Source of the DNA: Metarhizium brunneum | Taxonomy: Eukaryota; Ascomycota; Sordariomycetes; Hypocreales; Clavicipitaceae | Direction of reading: 5' to 3' | NCBI RefSeq assembly: GCF_013426205.1 | Contig: NC_089422.1 | Location: forward strand, 9,513,001 to 9,577,000 | DNA: 64,000 nucleotides | Shown: positions 45,929 through 56,853 of the stretch, in pieces | Numbering within the stretch: the stretch's first letter is position 1 | Layout of the letters: each line of letters begins with the position of its first letter | Program-made: the position numbers and the translations under genes | Notes under the pieces: generated by a model | Told to the model about the DNA's origin: nothing | Databases searched by the model: none | What the model saw: only the letters and a program-made list of their open reading frames with translations

Positions 45929-48900
45929 ATGGCGACCAAGCATGAACGCATCGCACAGCACAACCATCTGGTGCCGCATGCCGTTGATAGACTGGCGCAC
46001 ATGATGCCAGATGCAGAGTACGGCGAATGGGTACTAGGATCCAAGGTAATATCCATCACTTACGCCCAACTAGCCAATATTGTTAATGGCTTAGCTTGGT
46101 GGCTCGTGAAAGAGCTGAATGGCTCGGGCTACAACAAACCCCAGAGAGAAACGCTGACTTACATTGGGCCTAATGATGTACGCTACTCGGCACTGGTGCT
46201 TGCAGCAGTGAAAGCTGGTTTTGTGGTTCGTGATACTTTCTGCGTTGCCCATCAAGCGTGACTTGTTGACCAGGTGGGAGCTTCTCAGATTTTTGTAACG
46301 TCTCCCAGGAATAGCCAGCCTGCACAGCGGGCGTTGTTCAATCACCTCGGCTGCCAGACTTTGATCACGACGAACCCTCTTTCGCCACCCGCCCAAGCTG
46401 TTTTGGATGCCGTTGCGCCAGCGCGTCACCTCACGGTGCCATCTGTAGAGGAGCTTCTTTCCAGTTCGCATCCAACATACGTATGGAATAAGACCTTCGA
46501 GGAGGTACAAAATGACCCTTTTGTCGTGATGTAAGCTCCCTGGACACCCGTGTTCCCGCTTATTGTGTCGCTTATAATTTCCTAGGCACACGTCTGGGAC
46601 TACGGGCCTACCGAAGCCTATTATATGGACACACGAAACATGTGCGCGAGTTGTCAACGCAAAGAACGATCGCGAACCCAAAGGAAACTCCTCTGTCGAA
46701 CGTCTACTACTCAACGGCAAGCGTATAATAGTGACCCTGCCTCCATTTCACGTGCGTGTCTGTTTGGGCTCCCCAAATAAGACGAGCTAATGCTTTCTTC
46801 TAGGGGGCGCTTCTCGCTCAACTCGTTGTCGGCGCGATACCCTACGGTAACGTTGTTATTGCTCCAGTAGTGACAGCCATCCCGACGGCTCAAAATGTCG
46901 TGGATGCTCTCAAGCAGACCCCAGCTGATGTAGCAATATTGGTCCCCTCAGTGGTGGCCGAGTTGGCCCAAGTATGTCTAGCATGTTTGGTCTTTTCTGC
47001 CTGGTGCCTTGCCATGATAACAAGCCAAAACAGAATCCGGAATTGCTTGAATACTGCTCTACTCATCTACAGGCAATTTTGTACATTGGCGGCGACCTGC
47101 CACAGGACCTCGGCGACATTGTGGCCTCTAAAATGTACCTGCGCTGTCAATGGGGAGCGACTGAGACGGGTATCGTCCCGCAACTGCTTCCGCCAGAGCT
47201 GCTTCCATCCGCCTCGACGGGACGGGAGCTATGGAGCTATGTCAAGTTTCATCCTTGCGTTGGTGCTGCCTTTGATGAAGTGGCTGACGGTATATTTGAG
47301 CTGGTAGTCAGGCGTGATATCGCTCTTGCTGACACGCAACCGTGTTTTACTGTGCCCGGGATAGATTTGCTCGACAAGGAATACCGCACCAGGGATCTAT
47401 TCGAAAAGCATCCACACATTTCTGGTATATGGCGTTGGCGTGCTCGAGCTGATGATATTATTGTTTTCCTCAACGGCGAGAAAACGAATCCCATTTCAAT
47501 GGAACAGCATATTTTGGCCAAGAACCCACAAGTTAGCGGCGCTCTCGTCATCGGCTCCAACAGGTTCCAGGCTGCACTTCTGGTTGAGCCAGCTTCAGAG
47601 AAGCCTCTGACTATAGCAGAGCAGGCGGCTTTGATCGAGCATATCTGGCCCAGCGTTGATGAAGCCAACCAAAGCGCCCCTGCCCATGCTCGCGTGGAGA
47701 AGTCGTTTATTCTTGTTATTCCGGCAGATCGTCGACTGATTCAGTCAGGAAAAGGTACCTATATGAGAGGTCCCAGTATAGCCCAGTATTCCGAGGAAAT
47801 TGAGAGTCTGTACGCTGCTGCAGACGATGCCGTTCTAGGCGATGATATCAACGGGTCTGACGGGCCAGTGCCGCATGCCTTGGGCTTGGATGGTATTGTT
47901 CGCCTGGTTAGACAACATGCCCAGGCTGTGACAGGCTGGACAAATCTTGGCGATGCAGATGACTTTTTTGACCGCGGTATGGATTCGCTTCAGGGGCTCC
48001 GACTGACACGTGCCCTGGGACGTAGCCTCTACCGCCCTGATCTCGCCCTTTCTACCGTCTACCAGAACCCGTCCATCTCCCGGCTCGCAGAGAGCATTCT
48101 TGCAAAGGGAAACGGGGACCAGAATGAGGGCAAGGTCATGGAAATGTTGCTAGCTACCTACCGCGGACTCATACAACAGGTCTCAGTGTCACCAGCATTA
48201 GCAAACTCCCGCCAGCGCCAGAAGGAAAAGGCCGGAGTTGATGTGCTTTTTACGGGATCTACCGGCACAGTAGGCACTTATTTACTGCACAATCTGTTAA
48301 CTCGCCATGAAATTAATCACATCTTCTGCCTAAACCGCGCAGAGGATGGTGGGCAGGCTGCGCAGAGCAAGAGTTTTGCTGCCGCGGGATTCATGGAGAC
48401 GAGGCTGGATAACGGCCGCGTCACCTTCATCAAGGCTAATCTACAGCAGCCGCAGCTCGGCCTTGACGAGGCCACCTATGAGCACCTCCGTGCCCAAGTT
48501 GGGCTTATTATTCACGCTGCTTGGCCTGTTAACTTCAACCTACCTCTTCTTGCCTTCCGCCCGCAGCTCGCTGGGATAGTGAATCTATTTACCTTCGCCG
48601 CCGCTACTACAGCGGCACGATTTGTCTTTGTCTCTTCAGTCGCCGCGGTGGAAGGGCACACAACCGGCCCGGCGCCTGAGAGAGTACTCAATGGCCTCGA
48701 CACGCCCGCAGCTTTCGGCTACGGGCGAGCGAAATTTCTCGGTGAGCTGCTTATGGATGCTGGAGCCCGGCACTTCGGAAACCACATATCCGCAACTGTA
48801 ATTCGCATAGGTCAGGTTGCCGGCGCGGTACAACGTCCCGGCCAATGGAACCCTCGGGAATGGCTGCCGAGCATGGTCATTAGTTCGTTATACCTTGGTC

Positions 48901-49421
48901 AAGTCCCCAACAGCCTAGGTTCGCACTTTGACGAAGTGGATTTTGTGCCCGTGGATTTGCTTGCCGACGTTTTTGTCGATCTTGCTATAGCAACAGAAGC
49001 GCAACAAGAGGCTACCAGCAGTGCAAGAGTGTTCAACGTGCGTAATGCGCACCCAACTCCCTGGCGCACACTACTTCCCGCTATTACCAGCGCTGCGGCA
49101 GCTCACCACTTGACTATGAACGTGGTTCCTCCCGCGACCTGGATTGCTGCCCTCCGAGCGAGCGGCGACTCGGATCAAGTCGATAATAAAGCAACCTCCA
49201 GAAATCCAGCCGTCAAGTTGCTAGACTTTTTTAGCACCCTGTGGGCAGCTGAGCTGGGCGACCTAGACACCAACAGTGCTCCGGCTTCGTCTGCTGTGCA
49301 GCCCATGGCGATCGCGCAGGCCCTCGAGGCAAGCCCGGCTCTGCGTAAGCTGGGGCCCGTCAGTTCAGAATGGATGAGGAAGTGGGTGGATGAGTGGATT
49401 GTAGCTATACGGGAAGAGTGA
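45929..49421 (+). CDS. NRPS-like reductase, A-T-R architecture
   Basis: Five exons: 45929-46225, 46289-46530, 46586-46751, 46804-46971 and 47034-49421 (1,086 aa), all joins in frame. The adenylation domain shows HTSGTTGLPKP (A3), WGATETG (A5), YRTRDLFE (A7-like) and NGEKTNP with the A10 lysine. The carrier domain has DDFFDRGMDSLQ with the phosphopantetheine serine (about residue 690). The C-terminal thioester reductase has VLFTGSTGTVGTYLL for NADPH, FVSSVAAVEG and the catalytic YGRAK. There is no condensation domain. Such enzymes activate an aryl, fatty or amino acid as AMP ester, load it and release an aldehyde or alcohol (established for the family). ATG 45929 has a GCCATGG context. Beside the PKS it may reduce a polyketide acid or supply an aldehyde partner. 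Confidence 0.93.
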
Positions 49422-49670
49422 ACACACAATACCAAACGATATTACAGAGTTATAGCTTTAAGCTGCTTAAATCTTCCTATTACACCAACCTGTATCTATC
49501 GAAGCTAGACGTTCCAAATTATCAAAGTCTTTGCGTTGCTGTGTGAGCATTACTAGAAAATCACTCGGGAGATGTTAAGCCTGGTCAACTATAGGCCTAT
49601 CCCCAAGCCCTGAGTGGTTCAAGACTGATCAGAGAACCCGTTATGTATAGCGTCGTCAACTGCAGAGTAT

Positions 49671-49737
49671 TGACAGAAAAACTACACTACATGTAGTTTT
49701 TGAGTGTAATTTATAGTGCAGTGTAGTTTTTTTGGCA
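49671..49737. repeat. 67-bp inverted-repeat element, 3' of the NRPS-like gene
   Basis: The ends TGACAGAAAAACTACACTAC and the complement of TGCCAAAAAAACTACACTGC match at 17 of 20 positions. A second copy of the TGTAGTTTTT arm lies inside, so the DNA can fold in two ways. It sits between two convergent genes, about 250 bp after one stop and 290 bp before the other. It could be a very short MITE or a transcription-end hairpin. Confidence 0.5.
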
Positions 49738-50029
49738 GGCCGATTCTCCTCACAAGGGCGGCTTGGCTACAGATCCTCGAGACAAGATATATGCTCTCCT
49801 GAGATTAGTGAGCCATGGTTGCGGAAGGGGGATGATTCCCAACTACGGCCTTTCCACATGCTCGGCGTACTGTATGGCTATCAGGGCCTTGCAAGACGAC
49901 CTTTCTCCTTAAGGACATTTTCACAATGTTGAAGTTACAAAACTACTGCTAGGACGACTCTAGTTGGAAAGATGGAAAGTCCGAGAGAAAGAGGGCTTGA
50001 TCCTAACCCTTATAGTCCAGTCCACCTGG

Positions 50030-52007
50030 TCAAATTGCCGGGTATGCGGCACCATCGCCTCTCGGGTCGCTTCCACCCGACCAAACCGGGGTTTGGGTGA
50101 CGGGATCTAGACTACGACTAATGATTTGCCCGCGCCCGAATAGTGACCTGTCCCAACCAGTGACAATTTCGATTTGGTGGCCCAGGTCCCTGAGTCCCTG
50201 GATCGTCTCCTCCGGCATGGATTCCTCTACGCTCACGGTCCAATCTTCAACTCGCTCCTCCAACATTCGGGCAGCGACACATATGCGCGGCGCGTCTAGA
50301 GCCTCTTGGGGATTTAGCCCGGCAATGACAAGTCCGAGAAGGACCTGCATATGACCTTGTGGCTGCATAAATCCGCCCATGACGCCAAAAGATGAGTGCA
50401 AGGACCCATCCGCCAAGTTTGTAATCATGCCTGGAATAATCGTATGATAGGGCCGTTTGCGTGGCTCCAGCTTATTAGGGTGATCTGGATCAAGGGAAAA
50501 GTTATGTCCCCTATTCTGTAAGGTGAATCCACATCCCCTTGGGACAATACCGGTTCCGAAGCCGTCATAGTTTGAGTTGATAAACGAGGCCACATTCCCC
50601 TCGGAATCGGAAACCGTGAAGTAGACGGTATCACTGCTCTGGAGAGCTGGGGACACAAAGGGGTTGCCATGCTCCTTATTATGGGTGGCTCTTGCTGGAT
50701 TAAACAGTTTGGCTCGCTCAGCGAGGTATTCTGGCGACAATAAGCCCTTAATAGGGACCTTGGTAGTACTTGGATCTGTAATATACCAACTGCCATCTGC
50801 AAAAGCTAGGCGAAGTGACTCGATGATGGCGTGGAGATAGGGCGCTGAGTTGAAATCCTGTGGTCCAAAGGCTGAAATCTTGCCCTGCTTCTCCATCTCC
50901 TGGAAAATACCTAGGGCCATCAACGCTACAATACCTTGGCCGTTTGGCGGGTGCTCCCACAACTCTACACCATCATCGCCCAGGCCCAGGCCCTTAAACT
51001 TGAGTGAGATTGGCTTTGTCGCCTCACTTCCAGTGTCCATGTGGTGCTGGAGGTCCTCTGCTTCTAGGAACCCCCCCAGCTTCCTAGTGACCTTGATGAT
51101 CTCATCAGCTATTCTACCCGAGTAGAAGCCCGGCTTACCCTGCTCCCCCAGCGCACGAAAAGTCCTGGCAAGAGTTGGATTCGCCATTATTTCTCCTGGC
51201 CTGGGCGCCCTACAACCATCTTCTGCGGCCGGGTCACTCTTTAATACTTCGGCAAAGTTGGGCGATGCGTTTTTGAGAAGCGTCTCAGAATCTTGCCACT
51301 GTATTTTATTAGACTCTCGACATTAGAAAGGGCGTTGCAGAGACGGTTGGTATGGCAGAACCTACGTGATGGCTCGAAACCTCCGAGACGGGAAATCCTT
51401 TCTCTCCAAGCTGGATTGCAGGATTGAGGATCTCTGACAAGGTCAACTTCTTGCTACCGAAGCGCTCGACAGTGTCAACCCAGCCGGCGGCGGCACCAGG
51501 GACAGTCACACAGTGGACATTTACCGACGGGATCTGGACGTCATGAGAGCTCTTTTGGAAACCGAGGGCGTCTCGGATAGAATCGATGGAGCACTTTCCA
51601 CCAGCCCGACCAGATCCGTTGAGCGCATGGACTTTCTTGTTTTTCGCGTCCCAGAACAGCATGAACATGTCACCTCCGATGCCCGTTGAGCAAGGCTCCG
51701 TCATGTTCATCCCGGCAGCTAATTATTTATGCAAGTAAGTCTGCTGGGTTTCAGTATGGCACGCAGCGTCAATCACTTCACGTACCGACAGCGACGGCTG
51801 CATCCTTTGGTTTCGCGTTAGAATACATTTGTGAGAAAGAGTGTCGTCGCAACTTACTGCAGCGTTTCCACCAGAGTTGAGAATTTCGATGCCACATTTC
51901 GCAGCGAGGGGTTGCGTGCACGCAACAATTCCCTCTGTGCTATAGATGGCACTTCTTCGCGAGGGAAATCTGGCGAAATTGTTGCCCGCATCAAGTTGTC
52001 GAACCAT
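50030..52007 (-). CDS. Gamma-glutamyltranspeptidase-family Ntn hydrolase
   Basis: Four exons: 52007-51858, 51804-51786 (only 19 nt), 51718-51366 and 51298-50030 (596 aa). The 19-nt exon supplies DAAVAV and is needed to give [20 protein letters not shown], the conserved helix of the family. The autocatalytic threonine is in [11 protein letters not shown]. The substrate Arg loop NGSGRAGG and [11 protein letters not shown] are also present. No signal peptide is evident at the chosen ATG 52007; the frame remains open upstream only from a GTG. The family hydrolyses gamma-glutamyl peptides or related amides. In metabolite clusters such enzymes trim glutathione adducts (family knowledge), which would imply an electrophilic intermediate, an inference here. 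Confidence 0.88.
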
Positions 52008-52906
52008 GGCCGTCGTATTGCGGCGTTGTTGGAGGAGAGGGGTTGCGGTGTCCCGTAAACCTTGAAGCACAACTCTGTTCGGATAGTATCTGAGCACCGC
52101 TTGTTGGGGTTCCGAGGGTGTTCATTCTCTACATGTACTTCAACGAATCGATAAAGGGTCTGGTGTTATCTTCTGCAGTCTAATGCTGGAATGCCGAATG
52201 CCGAGGGCGCAACTATGACGTTGAGCCGCCCTCGGGGTCCTCGGGACGCCTGCCTGCCGGGCGTGATGAATCTACATGCAGGGCGTTAACGGCGGAGCGG
52301 GTCTGGACACCACAAGTTAGTGATAGACGCGAAAATCGATAGATTAATACTTACTTATTAAGTAACTCTTGGCTCTTAGTAAGATTGCTCTTATTATCTT
52401 ATATTCATTAATACGCAGTTCAGAAGTTGTAAATTTTAAAACAACTTTTTTAATAGGAAAAAAGACTCAAGTGATAATATTTTTAAAATATACAGTCAAG
52501 AATACTCAATTTTTTAGCCAATTTACTTAAAGTAATATATTTAGCTCAAGGTGCCTTCCCCCGCGTTTATACTTTGAGTGCCACGTCCTGAAGACGCTTT
52601 AACTTTGTTACCCTAGCAAGTGATAACAGGTCTGGTGCAACCAGTCGGAAACTCTTACCCCAGCTCCAAAATTAGGCTCATTCGCAAAGCCCGCTAGTTT
52701 GCGGGGGTGGCTGGCTGAATGTTGCCCGAAGCTTGTATCCGTTTCAGCCACAGGATGCGGCGCGAAGGGCGGCCACGTTTTGGCAGCGTACAGAGGCGTT
52801 ATAAAATAGCAACTGGCTCTCGCGGTCCTGGATGTAGCCCGGGCCTGTGCCTGTGTGCGTCCTGTCTGGTTGTATTTCGCATTCCAAGATTTCCGTGTCC
52901 GTCACA
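52008..52906. other. Divergent promoter with AT-rich centre
   Basis: About 900 bp between the starts of the GGT-type and MFS genes. 52320-52560 is AT-rich. No gene found. Confidence 0.6.
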
Positions 52907-54652
52907 ATGCCTCGTGGAGATGGAGAAATATCTAGCATCATGCAAGTTGACGACGGGGAGCCAACAAAGCAAATTGCGACCAGAGATGTGGATGCGGCTC
53001 TCAAATTCCTTGAAAACCAAGGGACGGTGCCTTCCATGTCAGACAGTGATGAGAAGCGGCTCTTGCGCAAGATTGACTGGCACATCATGCCTCTTCTGAC
53101 CTGTTGCTATTTTCTTCAGTATCTGGATAAGACTTTGCGTGAGTGCCCAACCCCTGATTCATTTGTAGTCGAATGCTCACCTATACATGGCATGTATCAG
53201 TCAACTACGCCAATGTCATGGGCATAAAGCAAGACACTGGGATCACGGGCAACCAGTTCTCCCTGTTGGCTACAATCTTCTATATTAGTTTCATCGTTTG
53301 TGAATTCCCCACTGGGTATCTGATGCAGCGCTTTCCCTTGGCTAGATATCTAGGAGCCAATATCATACTTTGGGGTATCGTGGTCTCAGCAAATGCTGGT
53401 AGGTGATGAAAACTGTCAAGCCGGTTCAGCTAACCTGACTGGATCTCCGTAGGTGCCCAGAACTGGGCTACCCTGGCCGCTCTCAGAGTCTTGCTAGGTT
53501 GCTTCGTTGCCGTCGTCGCTCCAGCACTGATTCTCATCACTGGCATGTGGTACAAGCGGTCAGAGCAGCCGCTCCGTATGGGCATTTGGTATCTGTCCAC
53601 TGGCCTAGGGCAGATTGTCGGCGCCCTCGCTTCATATGGATTCCAGTTCTATCAAGGCCAAGATTTTAAATCCTGGCAGATCATGTTTCTCCTCTTTGGC
53701 CTCCTTACCATCATGATTGGCGTGGTCACGGTCTGGATCCTGCCCTCAAGCCCAATGACGGCCACGTTCCTCTCGCACCAGGAAAGGGTCTGGGCGATTG
53801 AGCGGCTTCGCGAAAACAGGACAGGTATCCAGAACAAGCACTTCAAGTTGCACCAAGTATTTGAGTGTTTCCGGGATCCCCAGGCCCTGCTCATCTGCCT
53901 CATTAATATTCTCTCGAATATCCCTAACGGCTCCGTCTCCACATACCAGGCCGCCATCATTGAAGGATTTGGATTTTCATCCAAGGAAACCGCGTTGCTC
54001 TCTGTGGGCTCAGGAGCCGTTGCAATTGTTTCCACCCTTGCAGTTGCCTGGTTTAGTGGCCGATTTAATGCCAATGGCCTGGGGATTATATTCCTGATCG
54101 CTTGTGGAGGTGTGCTGGGTGGTGGACTTGTATCATTCTCACCGAAAGATAACCAAGGACTGCAACTCGCGGGGAATTTCCTTACGAATTTCATCGGATC
54201 GTCAATGGCCCTTCTTTACGCATACTCGGCGAGCAATTTCGCCGGCAACACGAAAAAGGTTACCATGAATGCGATGCTTCTCGTGGCGTTTGGTAAGCCA
54301 TATGCCCCGTACTCCCGCGTGCCATGATGGACCCAACAACTGACATGGTGGCTACAGGCATTGGAAACATCGTTGGGCCATTGACCTTCCAGGATAGTGA
54401 CGCGCCGAGATACATGCCGGCCAGGATTACCATTTTAGCAACGAGCTGTGCGGCGTGTCTTCTTACTCTTGTTCTCATGGGCTACTACTTCTATGAGAAT
54501 CGACGGAGACAGAGACTCGCTGCAGCTATTGGGCATCATGAAAATAACGAATTCTACGACCTGACTGATAAGGAAAATATCCAATTTAGAGTATGTATTC
54601 TTCCGAGAAAGTGTCGTGACGAGTCGCTAAATTTTCCAAGTATCGCTATTAG
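52907..54652 (+). CDS. MFS transporter, ACS/allantoate permease family
   Basis: About 504 aa with 12 helices. Exons are 52907-53138, 53201-53398, 53453-54292, 54358-54590 and a final 12-nt exon 54641-54652. The last exon is chosen because GTATGT...CCAAG removes 50 nt and gives the family's usual ending DLTDKENIQFRYRY and stop; reading through would add 37 unrelated residues. Early motifs RKIDWHIMPLL and FLQYLDKTLLNYANVMG are diagnostic of the anion:cation symporter (Dal5-like) group. GIKQDTGITGNQFSLL and the charged loop after helix 6 follow. Known members import allantoate, nicotinate, pantothenate or other carboxylates. The substrate here is unknown. ATG 52907 is the first in a frame that otherwise begins at GTG. 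Confidence 0.9.
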
Positions 54653-54881
54653 TGAGCACACACGTCGGCAGACTGTCCTATTCCGGCCGGACTATATTTG
54701 ATTTGCGACTCGTTACAACAAGAGCTGGGATCACGCGATAACCCTGTAGGTAGAAAGTTGTCAGTACATTGTTAGTATACGAGGCTGATTATAATGTAAG
54801 CCCTTATTATATAAACTTGAATAGCTGATTGGGTTCACACTTGAAGACCAATTTTTTATTATATACTTCCTAGTCCATCTT

Positions 54882-55991
54882 CTAGAAAGTTGCCAAGGTC
54901 GTCCCGATACCCTTGGCTTTGGCAAGTTGCAGAAGCTGGTGCCCTACCGCCATGTCCATAACACCTACTCCAACGCTTTTATACAGGACAAAGCCTCTTT
55001 CGAGCCATTCAGTCTGCGCGGAGGGGATGTCTTCAGATCCAAAGATTCGTCCGACCTCGAGCATCTTACTCGGATTTATACCTGCGCTAACTAGCTCTCC
55101 GGCCTCCTTTAGACACCCATCGCGGGTGTCAACCGTAATATGCCCTTCCCACACATGCTGCGAGAATATTCCAGAATCATCTACTATCGCCTTGAGGAGC
55201 TCCGGATCGATCTCTGCCATGTTCAGCCGGTATGAGCCGATAGCAGCGATGTATCGTGTCTTCCTTCGAGCACTTGCTGAAGTGAGGAATCTCGCAAGGA
55301 AAAGAGGTTCAGTAGCTGGAGTGGTACAGAAGATGGCATCCGCATCTGCAACCAGGTCTTCGAGGCTTTCGTTGCCTTCCCCAAACTGGTACAGCGTGAT
55401 GTGTGACGGCCAGGACGCATGTGAGTCTTTAACTAGACTGGCAATTAGTTGTTGGGCTCGCTTATAGCTTCGATTGACAATAACGATCTTGCGAATATCC
55501 TGCGCACGTAGCAACACAGCCAAGCGAATATGCCACTGTGCCTGCTTCCCTGAGCCGAAGACCACGATGTTACCTGTCTCCTTGCGAGACTTGTAGAGGA
55601 GCATGGAGCCCAAAGCGGTGCGGAAAGCCGTAAGCTCCGCAGCGTTGAGTATACCGACGGCTTCTCCTACAGCATTACACAGGGTAAGGACGCTACATAG
55701 CCCTGGTGGCCGTGGTGATGCTTCCGAAAAGGCGCTCGGGAGCCCGGAAGAAGGAGCAATGCCCACAATCTTGACACCAATTGACTGTGGTGTCGTGGCG
55801 GGCATGAACAAGCTTCTTTGCCCGTCCGGCCGAGAAATAACAGAACGTTCTGGCTGATACTGCTGCTCATTCTGGCACGAGTAGGCGACAAGGCCTCCTT
55901 GCAAGGCTGTAATAAGTTCGCGGGTATCATTTAGACTGAGTTCGCTCAGCAATTGTTTAACGTTATGATCAGATAGCACGGTGAAAGCCAT
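54882..55991 (-). CDS. Ornithine cyclodeaminase/mu-crystallin family enzyme
   Basis: 369 aa in one exon. ATG 55991 is preferred because MAFTVLSDHNVKQLL matches the family N-terminus; the frame is open further upstream. The nucleotide fold is marked by VVFGSGKQAQWHIRLAVLL and the strand end VNRSYKRA. YIAAIGSYRLNMAEIDPELL and the SVGVGVMDMAVGHQLL segment near the C-terminus are standard. Members are NAD(P)-dependent imine chemists: ornithine cyclodeamination, alanine dehydrogenation or ketimine reduction. The ornithine-specific residues cannot be judged by eye. Its neighbour is an amino acid oxidase that would produce an imine or keto acid, so imine reduction or ring closure is an attractive role, as inference. 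Confidence 0.9.
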   Translation of the reverse strand: MAFTVLSDHNVKQLLSELSLNDTRELITALQGGLVAYSCQNEQQYQPERSVISRPDGQRSLFMPATTPQSIGVKIVGIAPSSGLPSAFSEASPRPPGLCSVLTLCNAVGEAVGILNAAELTAFRTALGSMLLYKSRKETGNIVVFGSGKQAQWHIRLAVLLRAQDIRKIVIVNRSYKRAQQLIASLVKDSHASWPSHITLYQFGEGNESLEDLVADADAIFCTTPATEPLFLARFLTSASARRKTRYIAAIGSYRLNMAEIDPELLKAIVDDSGIFSQHVWEGHITVDTRDGCLKEAGELVSAGINPSKMLEVGRIFGSEDIPSAQTEWLERGFVLYKSVGVGVMDMAVGHQLLQLAKAKGIGTTLATF

Positions 55992-56853
55992 GGCGCGCGT
56001 TGAAGAGAGTCTGTGTACTATACACAACAAAGTAAATAAAACCAAAGTGGCGACATTCTGTGAGAGAATGTTCCCGTTCATGCCACATATTATCCGACCG
56101 CTAATACCGTCTGGAGACGGACTACCCCCAAGCCCCAAGTGACGGGATGACGACAGGAGACACTGATCCTAGTAGTAAGCCGCATGCCGAAGCAGAATCG
56201 GGTAAGGGGTGAATAAGACTCGGAGAGACATCTGACTAACTTGATGACTTGTATGACTAGGCAGGGTATTATATGACTAAACAAGTGTATGTGTGTGACA
56301 GACCTCTCGGAGGCAAGAACGGACATTTTGGAACTTGGTTGAGAATAGTACCAGACTTTATGAATCGTCCAGGATACCAGCGCGGACTGTAGCGAACTGA
56401 CGTGGCCAACTAATACATTTTACAAAGGTTGTGGGAGTCGCTTAGGATAACGGCAAAAGCTCTTGCCATGACGGTCTCTCCGGATGCATCAGGTACAAAG
56501 CATTTTGGAAGAGCTAGGCGTGCTTGCTTTACGACTGTGTCAAAGTATGGTGCTCGAGGCTGGGATGGTTCGGAGTTAACCCGACTGTCAACGGGGCGGA
56601 ACCTTTCACCTTGCCTTGTTAGTTTGTGAAGCATCTTGCCGCCCGCAGCTGACGTGACTACGCCGCTCGCATCCCAGGCCAGGTTAACGCAGATACCTAT
56701 AGAAGCTGACGAGGATGCTAACGGTATGGGCACCGAAGCGGTTTTTCACATGGAAGAGTGAGTCCCATGGCGGAACATATGAACGCATGTGTAGTAGGAT
56801 GAGTACAATCATCATCCACGTCACATTTACCGTGCACCTTGTAGCGATACCTG
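55992..56853. other. Intergenic, no gene seen
   Basis: About 860 bp between two genes read in the same direction. An open frame on the minus strand (56733-56410) starts with GTG and resembles nothing I know. Confidence 0.5.

Noticed and set aside
50030..51187. A shorter GGT-type gene starting at the methionine at 51187
   Set aside because: The upstream exons encode the conserved N-terminal family motifs in frame; that methionine is internal.
54653..54701. Extended C-terminus of the ACS-family transporter
   Set aside because: A 50-nt intron (54591-54640) gives the normal family ending; the extension has no conserved residues.
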